Origin: VRUE01 sp963814915
GTDB taxonomy: Bacteria > Actinomycetota > Thermoleophilia > Solirubrobacterales > 70-9
DNA length: 64,000 bases
Direction of reading: 5' to 3'
Assembly: GCA_963814915.1 (NCBI GenBank)
Contig: CAWFEI010000005.1
Coordinates: forward strand, 558,001 to 622,000
The notes beneath the pieces were generated by a model. The model was not told where the DNA came from. It saw only the letters and a program-made list of their open reading frames with translations, and did not search any database. Below, piece after piece: positions 44,896 through 53,500 of the stretch (positions are counted from its first letter, which is position 1; each line of letters opens with the position of its first letter). The position numbers and the translations under genes are program-made.

Positions 44896-46170
44896 TCAGC
44901 GCCTACTTAGCATCGGCTTGCCGAGCACGCCGATGCGGATGCCAAGCCACGGATAGGTGGCGGTGAAGAAGGTGTTGTCCTGCGGCTGCAGCCCCACCGC
45001 CGAGAGCCAGAGTTGGTAGACGGGTGCGTTGGCGATGCCGCCATGGAGGCGGCGCCAGACCCGGGCGCCCTTCACGCCGAAGGGAGGCGGCGTGATCGTG
45101 TCGGTCCACTCGACCACGTTGCCGCCCTGGTCGAGCGTCCCCCACGGGGAGACGGTCTGCGCCTGGCCGACCGTGCTGAGGCTGCCCTGGTAGAGCTCGG
45201 CGTAGGTGCTCGGGTCGATCCCGAGCGGGTTGACGTTGGCGCAGGCTTCGGTCCCGACCGCCGCCGGGCACCAGCTCGGGGCCGCTGTTTCAGCCGCATG
45301 GAAGGTGGCCAGCGGCTGCGTCGCGGAGTTGGTGACGTTGCCGTTGGCGGCGTCGAGCACGGTCGAGTTGGGCGCGGTCGCCGTGCCGTCGCCGAAGACC
45401 CCGGCGTTGGTCGGGTACTTCCAGTAGGAGTACGTGCCGCCGCCGCTCGGGTCGTAGTAGGCGGCCTTGATCCACTCATCCTGGCTGGGGATGACGAAGC
45501 CGGACCTGTGCGCGCGGGTCGCGGCGCGCCTCCTCATCACGTACATGCCGCGCTCGGTGCGGCGCGAGAGGCGCACGCGGTAGGTGACGTAGCGAAAGCC
45601 GTCGGCGACGCTGGCCTTCTTGGAAAGCACCTTTCCGTTGTAGAGGGAGTTGGCGAAGCGGGCCGAGCGCAGGAAGTTGGCGAAGCCGTAGGGCTTGGCG
45701 GCCCATTCGGGCGAGGCGACGGAGTAATGGCGTCCCTTCCGGGCGCGGGCCGAGAAGTCGATCTGGCCGTACTTAGGCCACGCCGAGGCACTCTCATTGG
45801 CGCTGTAGAGGTGACGTCTGTTGCGCCCCGCCGGGTCGACGGTGTTGAGGAAGGAGACCCACTGGCGGACCGTCACCTCGAGCTGGCCGATGCCGTAGTG
45901 GTAGTTGACCGCGCCGACCTGCTGGCATGCGGGTGTGTGAGGCTCCGACGGTGCTTCTTCGCAGGAACGGTAGATCGCGTCGCTGAAGGGGACGATGCCG
46001 ACCGACGGGTTGCCCGCGGCGCCGACCTTGACGGTCTTCAGCGTCAGGATCGCCCGGCCGGGGGCCGCTGACGCCAGCGCCGGAGCGGCCAGCGCGGACA
46101 CCGCCACCACGGCCAATCCCAGAAGAAGGCGATTGAGCAGGACGGCGGGAGAAATCCGAAAGGTGGGCAT
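44896..46170 (-). CDS. Secreted SUMF1/FGE-like domain protein lacking catalytic Cys
   Basis: 424 residues with a signal peptide (LLLGLAVVAVSALAAPALASA). The rest matches the formylglycine-generating-enzyme superfamily: YHYGIGQLEVTVRQWVSFLN, FVIPSQDEWIKAAYYDPSG, SYWKYPTN and DQGGNVVEWTDT. The C-terminal region that in true FGE holds two copper-binding cysteines (GGSWxC...C type) reads VWRRLHGGIANAPVYQLWLS and has no cysteine, so oxidase activity is doubtful. It heads the propeller-sulfatase unit. Confidence 0.85.
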   Translation of the reverse strand: MPTFRISPAVLLNRLLLGLAVVAVSALAAPALASAAPGRAILTLKTVKVGAAGNPSVGIVPFSDAIYRSCEEAPSEPHTPACQQVGAVNYHYGIGQLEVTVRQWVSFLNTVDPAGRNRRHLYSANESASAWPKYGQIDFSARARKGRHYSVASPEWAAKPYGFANFLRSARFANSLYNGKVLSKKASVADGFRYVTYRVRLSRRTERGMYVMRRRAATRAHRSGFVIPSQDEWIKAAYYDPSGGGTYSYWKYPTNAGVFGDGTATAPNSTVLDAANGNVTNSATQPLATFHAAETAAPSWCPAAVGTEACANVNPLGIDPSTYAELYQGSLSTVGQAQTVSPWGTLDQGGNVVEWTDTITPPPFGVKGARVWRRLHGGIANAPVYQLWLSAVGLQPQDNTFFTATYPWLGIRIGVLGKPMLSRR

Positions 46171-46220
46171 TCTGCGTTATCGACCACCACGCCGTTTACA
46201 TGAGAACGCGCGCGCCGTGA

Positions 46221-46772
46221 TCAGGAGGCCGCGGAGCGCTCCGCGCCCGCTTCGCCGGCGACCGAGTACTCGAAGCCGCCGTCGAGATCGGTCAGGCGCA
46301 GCGTCACGGCGCGGCGGGCGCCACCGGTGTCGCTCGCCTCGCAGCGCACCTTCGCGCCGGTCTCGACCTCGATTTCCACCGGGCAGCGGACCTCGGCGAG
46401 CGCCACGCCGCCTTCTTCCAGCTCGCGCCGCAGGGCGCGCTCGTAGAGCACGCCCGGGGCCGCCGCCTTGGACACGTGCCAGCTGTAGTCGAAGCCATCG
46501 CCTTCGGTGTCGGTCACCCGGCCCGCGAGCTCGAGCTGCACGCCGCGGGCGTTGCGACCGCTGCAGGCGAACTTCGCGCCCACATCGGCCTTCGCCCCTT
46601 CGCAGGTGAGCCGGGGCAGGGCGATGCCGGTCTGCTTCGCGTAGGCGTCGCGGATTTCCCCGGCAAGCTCCTCGCCTGAGGCCGCCGAGTCGCCGCCGAC
46701 GCTGAACTCCGCCGAGCAGCCCGCACAGGCGAGAGCGGAGGCTGCAGCGAGGACGAGCACTGCCGATTTCAC
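46221..46772 (-). CDS. DUF4333-type lipoprotein
   Basis: 183 residues from GTG 46772. N-terminal signal with an imperfect lipobox ending at cysteine 19 (VLVLAAASALACAGCS). Two similar domains follow, each with the pattern Cys-x(7-13)-Gly-x-Lys-(Phe/Val)-x-Cys (LTCEGAKADVGAKFACSG and VRCPVEIEVETGAKVRCEAS), as in the actinobacterial DUF4333 family. Role unknown. It precedes the FGE-like gene by 50 bases on the same strand, so it may belong to that operon. Confidence 0.7.
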   Translation of the reverse strand: MKSAVLVLAAASALACAGCSAEFSVGGDSAASGEELAGEIRDAYAKQTGIALPRLTCEGAKADVGAKFACSGRNARGVQLELAGRVTDTEGDGFDYSWHVSKAAAPGVLYERALRRELEEGGVALAEVRCPVEIEVETGAKVRCEASDTGGARRAVTLRLTDLDGGFEYSVAGEAGAERSAAS

Positions 46773-46857
46773 GCCGAGAACGTTACCCGCTGGGTCGGAT
46801 CGGGGAGTAGCGTGAGGACGGAGGCACCCTGGCTCGCAAGCGACGGAAAGGATGGCG

Positions 46858-47622
46858 ATGGCGACCTCACTGGACGGGGCTGTTGCGTTGGTGACCGGAG
46901 CAAGCAGCGGTATCGGCGAAGCGACCGCGCGAGCGCTGGCCGCCGAGGGAGCAAAGGTCGCGGTGGCCGCGCGCCGCCTGGAACGACTGGAGCGGCTTGC
47001 GTCCGAGATCGGCGGCGACGGGCACACGGCGCTGGCGATCGAAGCCGACATCACCGACAGCGAGCAGGCTGTCGCCGCCGTCGATCGCACGGTCGAGGAG
47101 CTCGGTCGGCTCGACATCCTCGTCAACAACGCCGGGCAGATGCTTTTGGGGCCGATCGAGGACGCGCCCACCGAGGAGTGGGAGCGGATGATCGACCTCA
47201 ATCTCAAGGGCCTGATCCACACCACCCACGCCGCCCTGCCGCACCTGCTCTGGGCGGCCGAGGACGCCGAGCGCGGCTGCGCCGACCTGGTCAACATCAG
47301 CTCCGTCGCCGGCCGCGTCGCCCGCGCCGGCTCCGGCGTCTACAACCTGACCAAGCACGGCGTCGGCGCCTTCAGCGAGTCCTTCCGCCAGGAGTTCGCC
47401 GACCGCCGGGTGCGCTCGACCCTGATCGAGCCGGGTGCGGTGGCGACCGAGCTGACCGACCACGTCCGCGACGGCGTTCGCGAGCAGGTCCGCGGGCGCT
47501 TCGCCGACATCGAGATCCTCGAGGCAACCGATATCTCCGACGCGATCGCCTACGCCGTGACTCGCCCCGCCCACGTCTCGCTCAACGAGATCCTCATCCG
47601 CCCGACCGAACAGCGCGGTTGA
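46858..47622 (+). CDS. Short-chain dehydrogenase/reductase
   Basis: 254 residues. Classical SDR: NAD(P)-binding GASSGIGEATARAL, ILVNNAGQM, the catalytic Ser in VNISSVAGRV and YNLTK (Tyr and Lys). The Arg at the end of strand 2 (AVAARRLERLERLA) suggests NADP(H). The second ATG (46858) has AAGGA 5 bases upstream and is preferred over ATG 46852. Substrate unknown. Confidence 0.92.
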   Translation: MATSLDGAVALVTGASSGIGEATARALAAEGAKVAVAARRLERLERLASEIGGDGHTALAIEADITDSEQAVAAVDRTVEELGRLDILVNNAGQMLLGPIEDAPTEEWERMIDLNLKGLIHTTHAALPHLLWAAEDAERGCADLVNISSVAGRVARAGSGVYNLTKHGVGAFSESFRQEFADRRVRSTLIEPGAVATELTDHVRDGVREQVRGRFADIEILEATDISDAIAYAVTRPAHVSLNEILIRPTEQRG

Positions 47623-47655
47623 GGGGCGCTTAACCCGGCGGCGTAGCATCGTCGG

Positions 47656-48330
47656 ATGGAGATCCTGGTCGTCGAGGACGAGGCGGCGATCGCAGACTTC
47701 CTGCGGCGCGGCCTCGAGGCGGAGGGCTACGCGGTGACGGTCGCCGGTGACGGCATCGAGGGCGAGCGACTCGCCCTGACCGCCGCGGCGGACCTCATCG
47801 TGCTCGACCGGATGCTGCCCGGCCGCGACGGAATCGAGGTGTTGCGCTCGGTCCGGAGGGCCCGGCCGGCGCTTCCGGTGATCGTGCTCACGGCGAAGGC
47901 CGACGTCGCCGACCGGGTTGCGGGCCTAGACCTCGGGGCAACCGACTACGTGACCAAGCCCTTCTCCTTCGAGGAGCTGCTGGCGCGGATCCGGGCGCGC
48001 CTGCGCGAGGCCGGCGACAGCTCGGAGACGACCCTGGAGGCAGCCGATATCCGGCTCGACCTGCTCGCCCGCGAGGCGAGCCGCGACGGCCGTTCGATCC
48101 GGCTGCCAGAGCGCGAGGCGGCCCTGCTCGCCCACCTGATGCGGCACGCCGGGCGGGTCTGCAGCCGCGCGGAGATCCTCGCCGCTGTCTGGGGCTACGA
48201 CCACGACCCCGGCACCAACGTGGTCCAGGTCTACGTCGGCTACCTGCGCCGCAAGCTCGACCTGCCGGGCTCGCCCGCGCCGATCGAAACCGTGCGCTCG
48301 GTCGGGTACAGGCTGGGCGAGGCCCGGTGA
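47656..48330 (+). CDS. OmpR-family response regulator
   Basis: 224 residues. Receiver domain with phospho-acceptor Asp51 (LIVLDRMLPGRDGIEVL), Thr79 and Lys101 (YVTKPFSFEELL), then a winged-helix DNA-binding domain (LPEREAALLAHLMRHAGRV ... VQVYVGYLRRKLDL). It overlaps the kinase gene by 4 bases (GTGA). Targets unknown; the redox-membrane genes 170 bases beyond the kinase gene are the natural guess. Confidence 0.95.
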   Translation: MEILVVEDEAAIADFLRRGLEAEGYAVTVAGDGIEGERLALTAAADLIVLDRMLPGRDGIEVLRSVRRARPALPVIVLTAKADVADRVAGLDLGATDYVTKPFSFEELLARIRARLREAGDSSETTLEAADIRLDLLAREASRDGRSIRLPEREAALLAHLMRHAGRVCSRAEILAAVWGYDHDPGTNVVQVYVGYLRRKLDLPGSPAPIETVRSVGYRLGEAR

Positions 48331-49445
48331 GCGCCTGGTCGAAGCTGGGGCTGCGCGGAAGGCTGGCGCTCTCGATCGGCACGATCGTCGTGCTCGCCTT
48401 CGCGGTCGTCTTCGCCGCCGTGCGGGTCGAGATGTCCCACGAGTCGGATGTGATCTCACGCGAGGAGGCGCGCGAGCCCGCCGACCCGGGTGCGACGGGC
48501 GAGAAGCACGGCGACGGCCCGGCGATCTCGCCGATCGCCGATGCCCAGTCCGACGTCGAGAAGACCTTCCTGCTCGTCGGCGGTGCGACCCTGCTTGCTG
48601 CGCTCCTCGCCGGCTACCTGCTCGCCGCCCGCACCGCCTCCCCCCTGCGCCGCTTCGCGGCCACCGCCGCCGAGGTCGACGGCGGGGACCTCTCCCCCCG
48701 GTTGCAGGCGGGCGCCTCCTCGGCGGCGGAGCTGCGCACCCTCGCCGACGCCTTCAACAACATGCTCGACCGCCTCGACCGCGCCTTCGCCCGGCAGCGC
48801 CAGTTCGTCTCCGACGCCTCCCACGAGCTGCGCAGCCCGCTCACCGCCGTGCAGGGCCAACTCGAGGTACTGGCGCGCAAAGAAGCGCCGAGCGCCGAGG
48901 AGCTGCGGCGGGTCGAGGCGATCGTCAAGACCGAGATGCGGCGGGTCGAGCGCCTGCTCGACGACCTGATCGCGCTGGCCCGACTCGACGAGGAAATCGT
49001 GCCCTCGCCGGGCGAGGTGGCTTTGCGGCCCTTCCTCGAGGGGCTGGCCGGCGCGGCCCCCGGGCAGCGGACCGAGCTCGGCGAGCTGGCGACGGGCACC
49101 GTGCGGGCCGATCCCGACCAGCTCGCCCAGGTCATCCGCAACCTGCTCGCCAACGCCCACCGCCACGCCGGCCGCGTCGTCCTCTCCTCGGCATGCGCCG
49201 ATGGCGTCGTCACGATCGCGATCGACGACGACGGGCCCGGCATCCCCCCGGCCCAACGCGAGCGCGTCTTCGACCGCTTCAGCCGCAACGAGCCGGCCCG
49301 CGACCGCGCCTCCGGCGGCAGCGGCCTCGGCCTCTCGATCGCCCGCGCGATCGTCGTGCGCCACGGCGGCCGGATCTGGATCGAGGACTCGTCCTTGGGC
49401 GGCGCCCGTCTCGCGGTCGCCCTGCCCGGCTTCACGCCCGAATGA
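48327..49445 (+). CDS. Sensor histidine kinase
   Basis: 372 residues. First span residues 12-32, a short extracytoplasmic loop of about 45 residues, second span about 80-100, a HAMP domain (SPLRRFAATAAEVDGGDLS), HisKA with His166 (VSDASHELRSPLTAVQGQLE) and HATPase with NLLANAHRHAG, DDGPGIPPAQRERVF and GGSGLGLSIARAIV. Cognate to the preceding regulator. The small sensory loop suggests sensing at or within the membrane. Confidence 0.95.
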   Translation: MSAWSKLGLRGRLALSIGTIVVLAFAVVFAAVRVEMSHESDVISREEAREPADPGATGEKHGDGPAISPIADAQSDVEKTFLLVGGATLLAALLAGYLLAARTASPLRRFAATAAEVDGGDLSPRLQAGASSAAELRTLADAFNNMLDRLDRAFARQRQFVSDASHELRSPLTAVQGQLEVLARKEAPSAEELRRVEAIVKTEMRRVERLLDDLIALARLDEEIVPSPGEVALRPFLEGLAGAAPGQRTELGELATGTVRADPDQLAQVIRNLLANAHRHAGRVVLSSACADGVVTIAIDDDGPGIPPAQRERVFDRFSRNEPARDRASGGSGLGLSIARAIVVRHGGRIWIEDSSLGGARLAVALPGFTPE

Positions 49446-49502
49446 GAGATCTCTAACCGAACCCTTAGCGGGCGGATACGGGGTGCGCCGAAGATCACCC
49501 CG

Positions 49503-50096
49503 ATGTATCGAGCGCTCGAAGCGAGGATCGACCTCGGCGTCGCCGGCAATGCCCGCCTGACAGGTGGGGTCGCGGCGGCGCTGCTGGTGCTGCTCGCGGC
49601 CGAGGGCGCGACGATCCCCTTCGTCGGCCCGCTGCTGGGCCCGCACATCTTCATCGGCTTGATGTTGATCCCGCCCGTGCTGCTCAAGCTCGCCAGCACG
49701 GGCTACCGCTTCGCCCGCTACTACACCGGCAGCGCCCCGTACGTGCGCAATGGCCCGCCCCAGATCGCCATGCGCGTGCTCGCCCCCGGCGTCGTTCTCA
49801 CGACCCTGGCCCTGTTCGGCACGGGCATCGCGCTGATGCTCGCCGGGCCGCCGAGCCACACGCTCGTCTTCGCCCACCAGCTGAGCTTCGTCGCCTGGTT
49901 CGCGCTGATGGCGCTGCACGTGCTCGGCCACCTGCTCGAGCTTCCCGGGCTGGCCCTGCCCGACTGGCGGCGCGGCGGCCCCCCCGAGGCGCGGCTGGCG
50001 GGGGCCGGCGCGCGCACCGCGGCTCTGGCGATGGCGCTGGTCGCCGGGCTCCTCCTCGCCGCACTCATCCTGCCCACGGCGGGCTCATGGCTGTGA
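49503..50096 (+). CDS. Four-span membrane protein, b-type cytochrome-like
   Basis: 197 residues with about four hydrophobic segments. Histidines lie within spans at GPHIFIGLMLIPPVLLKLA, AHQLSFVAWFALMALHVLGH, as in di-haem cytochrome b561-like folds, so haem binding is plausible. Linked by 10-base overlap to the next gene. It is probably the first gene of a redox unit with the ApbE and ferric-reductase-like genes. Family not firmly identified. Confidence 0.65.
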   Translation: MYRALEARIDLGVAGNARLTGGVAAALLVLLAAEGATIPFVGPLLGPHIFIGLMLIPPVLLKLASTGYRFARYYTGSAPYVRNGPPQIAMRVLAPGVVLTTLALFGTGIALMLAGPPSHTLVFAHQLSFVAWFALMALHVLGHLLELPGLALPDWRRGGPPEARLAGAGARTAALAMALVAGLLLAALILPTAGSWL

Positions 50097-50452
50097 GCGG
50101 CGACCCGCGGTGGGACGCCCGCCGGCGCCTGCGCACGCAGAAGCGCCGGGCGAACCTGCTGCGCAGCCGTGTCATCGCCATCTCGGCGATCGCCTTCGTC
50201 CTGCTCTGGGGCGTCGTCTTCGTGCAGATGGCAACCGGAAACGACCCCGTGCTGGGCAGCTCATCCGCGGCGACGAAGCGGCGCTCGCGAGAACGACCGG
50301 CACCGGCGGAAACCGAACCGCAGCCGGTCGAAGAAGCAAGTCGAGAAGAAGCCTTCGAAGCCGAACTCGAAGCGGCGGAACTCGAAGCGGCCGAAGAAGA
50401 ACTCGCCGAAGTCGAAGTCGAACCCGCCCCGGTGACCAGCAGCCAGTCGTGA
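50087..50452 (+). CDS. Single-span protein with Glu/Ala-rich acidic tail
   Basis: 121 residues: basic N-terminus (RWDARRRLRTQKRRANLLRS), one membrane span (VIAISAIAFVLLWGVVFVQM), then a tail rich in Glu and Ala with heptad-like repeats (EAFEAELEAAELEAAEEELA). It overlaps the cytochrome-like gene by 10 bases and apbE by 4. No FMN-binding domain is present. Function unknown; possibly an assembly or docking partner of the membrane redox proteins. Confidence 0.65.
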   Translation: MAVSGDPRWDARRRLRTQKRRANLLRSRVIAISAIAFVLLWGVVFVQMATGNDPVLGSSSAATKRRSRERPAPAETEPQPVEEASREEAFEAELEAAELEAAEEELAEVEVEPAPVTSSQS

Positions 50453-51387
50453 ACGTGGAAGCCCACCGGCACTTCGCTTGTTTCGGCGGCACCGTCACGG
50501 TCCACGTCCGCGGCACGAGCGGCGCCGGCGGCGAACGGGCCGCCGCCCTGGCCGAGGCGAAGCTCTTGGATGCCCACCAGCGGCTTTCGCGCTTCATCCC
50601 CGCCAGCGAGCTGATGCTCCTCAACCGCGACCGACGCGAAGCGGTCCCCGCCTCCCCGTTGCTGCGGGCGCTGGCCTGCGCCGTGGTCAGTGCCGGCACG
50701 CACAGCGGCGGCCTCGTCGACGCCACGTTGCTCGACCGGATCGAGCGGGCCGGCTACCGGCAATCGCTCGGCCACACCAGTCCCGGGCCGATCGCCGGCA
50801 TGCTCGCGGACCAAGCCCCGAGGAGGGCGGCCCGGCCGCATCCCTCCGGGCGCTGGCGGCTCGTCGGGGTCGATGACGACGCGGGCACGGTGATCCGCCC
50901 GCCGGGGGTCGAAATCGACAGCGGCGGCATCGCCAAGGGCCTGCTTGCCGATCTGCTCGCTGCCGAGCTGGCCGGGCAGCGCGCCTACGCGATCGACTGC
51001 TGCGGCGACATCCGCATCGGCGGCGCGGCACGCGCCGTGCGCATCGGCGACCCGTTCGGAGGCGAGCCGATCCACGAGTTGCGGGTGAGCGACGGAGCGG
51101 TGGCGACCAGCGGCATCGGCCGGCGCCGCTGGACAGGACCGGGTGGGCGCCCGGCCCATCACCTGCTCGACCCGAGCACCGGCGAGCCCGCCTTCACGGG
51201 GCTCGTGCAGGCGACGGCGTTCGCGCCCACCGCCCTGCTCGCCGAGACCTACGCGAAGTCCGCCCTGCTGGCCGGGCCGGAGCGGGCTCACGACTGGCTC
51301 CCCGAAGGCGGCGTCCTCGTCGACGAGGAGGGCTCGGTCGAGCTCGTCGCGGCGCCCGATCCGAGGCGGAGAGCGGCGGCGGCATGA
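50449..51387 (+). CDS. FAD:protein FMN transferase (ApbE)
   Basis: 312 residues from GTG 50449. ApbE enzymes attach FMN covalently to a Thr or Ser of a target. Recognised by GVEIDSGGIAKGLLADLLA, CCGDIRIGGAA, SDGAVATSGIGRR and the Mg-site HHLLDPSTGEPA. No export signal is visible. The start overlaps the previous stop (GTGA) and the 3' end overlaps the ferric-reductase-like gene by 4 bases. Confidence 0.88.
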   Translation: MNVEAHRHFACFGGTVTVHVRGTSGAGGERAAALAEAKLLDAHQRLSRFIPASELMLLNRDRREAVPASPLLRALACAVVSAGTHSGGLVDATLLDRIERAGYRQSLGHTSPGPIAGMLADQAPRRAARPHPSGRWRLVGVDDDAGTVIRPPGVEIDSGGIAKGLLADLLAAELAGQRAYAIDCCGDIRIGGAARAVRIGDPFGGEPIHELRVSDGAVATSGIGRRRWTGPGGRPAHHLLDPSTGEPAFTGLVQATAFAPTALLAETYAKSALLAGPERAHDWLPEGGVLVDEEGSVELVAAPDPRRRAAAA

Positions 51388-51953
51388 ACGTCGCGCCGCA
51401 CCTCTTCTGGATCACCAGCCGGGCGGCCGGAGGGGCTGCCCTGCTCCTGGCCAGCGCCGGCGTCGCGCTCGGCCTGATGATGAGCGCGAAGCGATCCGGC
51501 GCGAACAAGCGCGACCTGCGGGCGATCCACGAGGCGCTCTCGCTGACCACGCTGGCGATGGTCGCCCTGCACGGCCTGGCTCTACTCGGCGACTCCTACC
51601 TGGCGCCCGGCCCGGTGGGCATCGCGATCCCCTTCGCGAGCGCGTACCGGCCAATCTGGACCGCGATGGGGATCGTCGCCGGGTACGGCCTGGCGGCACT
51701 GGGCCTCTCCTATTACGCCCGCGCCCGCATCGGCGCCGCCCGCTGGCGCCGACTGCACCGCTTGACGGCGATCTTCTGGCTGCTGGCCGTCGCCCACACG
51801 ATCGGTGCGGGAAGCGACGCGACCCAGCTCTGGTTCCTGATCGCCGCGGGTGCTCTGGTCGTGCCGGCGGCGGCCATGCTCCTCCTCCGCTGGCTAACCC
51901 GCGCCGAAGAAGCTTCCCCGGCCGAGTCCGGGCCGGGGATAAGCCCGGTCTGA
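51384..51953 (+). CDS. Ferric-reductase-like transmembrane protein
   Basis: 189 residues with about five spans and in-span histidines (AIHEALSLTTLAMVALHGLALLG; LHRLTAIFWLLAVAHTIGAGS), matching the haem-binding ferric-reductase-like/MsrQ-type domain. No cytoplasmic FAD/NAD domain is attached, so electrons must come from a partner. It ends the redox unit. The gene following it is convergent. Confidence 0.8.
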   Translation: MNVAPHLFWITSRAAGGAALLLASAGVALGLMMSAKRSGANKRDLRAIHEALSLTTLAMVALHGLALLGDSYLAPGPVGIAIPFASAYRPIWTAMGIVAGYGLAALGLSYYARARIGAARWRRLHRLTAIFWLLAVAHTIGAGSDATQLWFLIAAGALVVPAAAMLLLRWLTRAEEASPAESGPGISPV

Positions 51954-51990
51954 GGTTCAGCTTCTCGTCCGGGCCGGTTTGCGCTGCGGA

Positions 51991-52635
51991 TCATCCGGGA
52001 CGCTCCGGCAGCGGCGTAAGAAGGGCGACCGGCACGGCAAGCCCGGCGGAGCGGCGCAGGGTGGCTATGCGGCGCCCGGACTGGACGGCAGGGCGCACGC
52101 CGCTGACCTTTTCGCCCAGGCCCGCGACGGTGGCGTCGAGGTCGGGTGCAACGAACGCGAGGCCCCAGAAGAAAGCGGGTCGGTCTCCCCCGGCCCGCTC
52201 GGCTGCCTCGGCCGGCTCCTGGACGACCTCGAGGATGACGGCGCCGAGGCGGAAGAACGCCTGGCGGGGCGCGCCCGCCGGCGTCGGCTCTTCACGGACG
52301 CGGCGCAGGTCGAGGCCCGCCGCTTCGAGCGCCGCGACCGTGCGCTCAAACGCCGGGGCGATCGCGACCACGTGGTCGATCGCGGCGATGCCGTTCGGGT
52401 GCGGCGCGGCCTGCCCCGGTGGCGGGCGCTCCGAGCGCCGTGTCGCCAGCCCGTCGAGCTCGGTGGACTCCAGCCCGCGCAGCGACCAGCCCACCAGCCC
52501 CCGGCCGGCGTCGCGTCCGGCTAGCCGGACCCGTACGTCCCCGAGCACACAGGTGTCGCCGTCGACCGCGAACCCGAGCACCGACCACGCCTCGGGCGCA
52601 TCGGCGACGGTCAGCTCGTCGATCGTCGCGGTCAT
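51991..52635 (-). CDS. VOC/glyoxalase-superfamily protein
   Basis: 214 residues from ATG 52635 (MTATIDELTVADAPEAW). The central stretch, IAAIDHVVAIAPAFERTVAALEAAGLDL and AFFRLGAVILEVVQ, is typical of vicinal-oxygen-chelate modules, with His and Glu as possible metal ligands. The N-terminal half is probably a second, diverged module. Substrate unknown. It ends 38 bases from the convergent ferric-reductase-like gene. Confidence 0.75.
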   Translation of the reverse strand: MTATIDELTVADAPEAWSVLGFAVDGDTCVLGDVRVRLAGRDAGRGLVGWSLRGLESTELDGLATRRSERPPPGQAAPHPNGIAAIDHVVAIAPAFERTVAALEAAGLDLRRVREEPTPAGAPRQAFFRLGAVILEVVQEPAEAAERAGGDRPAFFWGLAFVAPDLDATVAGLGEKVSGVRPAVQSGRRIATLRRSAGLAVPVALLTPLPERPG

Positions 52636-52754
52636 CCGCCTCCGAGCGGTCGTGTCCGAGTCTCCTGACCTCGTCATCGATCCCATTCTCGCGTCCACGC
52701 GTCCACCGGAACCGGCGCCACGATTTCCTCGGCGCCACCAGTCGAAGAGGTGGG

Positions 52755-53274
52755 TCAGACGCGGAGGGCGATACCCAAGCCCAACATCACGGCCGCGCCG
52801 AGAACGATGCCGACGCTCGGCCCGAAGCGCCCTGTTCCGGCAAAGGCTTTTGGCAGCATCTCGACGCCGATCAGCGCCAGCATCGCTCCAGCCGCAAAGG
52901 CAAACGACAAAGGCAGCAGGCCGCTCACCTGTTCGACGGCGAGAAAGGCGACAACGGCCCCCACCGGTCTGGCGCCAGGCCCGCCCCCCTTGGTCCCTGT
53001 CTCGAAGCTCAGGTCAGAAGCGGCGGCGGACCGCGACGAGAAAGGCGAGGCCGACGACAAGCCCCCCGACAACCTCTGGGGCCGAGCCTTCCTGCGATGC
53101 CGGAATCAGCAGCCCGACAAAGGCCGCGACCCCCATCACTCCCGAGGCTACGCCGAGCAGGAACGGCGTCGCGTGCTCGGCGCGCGCCCCGAAGACGAAA
53201 ACCGGAACAGCGCCCAGCCCGGTCGCAAGCGCCGTCGCCGAAGCAGCAAGAAACACGGTGACGATGTCGGGCAT
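52755..53274 (-). pseudogene. ZIP-family metal transporter remnant (frameshift and internal deletion)
   Basis: Two fragments in different frames together cover only the ends of a ZIP transporter. The first (53274 to 53014) holds the N-terminal spans (ALATGLGAVPVFVFG, LLGVASGVMGVAAFVGLLIP). The second (in frame until 52755) holds the last spans (LSFAFAAGAMLALIGVEMLP). The central spans with the HNxPEG metal-binding motif are missing in both frames, so this is not a single sequencing slip. Whether either piece is still translated is unknown. Confidence 0.65.
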
Positions 53275-53460
53275 GCCGCCATTCTTCTACCGGGAGGGGA
53301 CTGCATCACGGCGTTACGGGAGCGCCACAAATTAAGCGAGACGCTTTCGCTCCTCGTCCATTGCGGGCACGCGGCGGGCCGGATCGGGCGCTCGCATCCG
53401 CGGCGGGCTTGACTGCGGTTTTCTCGGCTGCGGCGGCCATCTACGCGTCCTCATCGCTTG

Positions 53461-53490
53461 TTGGACTTCGCGCCCACGCCGCCCTACTCT
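53461..53490 (+). promoter_or_regulatory. Candidate sigma-70 type promoter
   Basis: TTGGAC at 53461-53466 and TACTCT at 53485-53490 with an 18-base spacer, ending 10 bases before the ATG of the coiled-coil gene. AAAGG lies within the short leader, 3-4 bases before the ATG. The match is moderate and the leader would be very short. Confidence 0.35.
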
Positions 53491-53500
53491 GCAAAGGTCC

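Noticed and set aside
50087..50452. FMN-binding substrate of ApbE
   Set aside because: The protein has no FMN-binding domain or typical flavinylation motif.
52755..53274. Two separate small membrane-protein genes
   Set aside because: Both pieces align with opposite ends of one ZIP transporter, so a broken gene is the simpler reading.
53332..53470. Short Ala/Lys/Arg-rich minus-strand frames between the ZIP remnant and the coiled-coil gene
   Set aside because: Low-complexity composition and no ribosome site or conserved feature; coding status cannot be supported.
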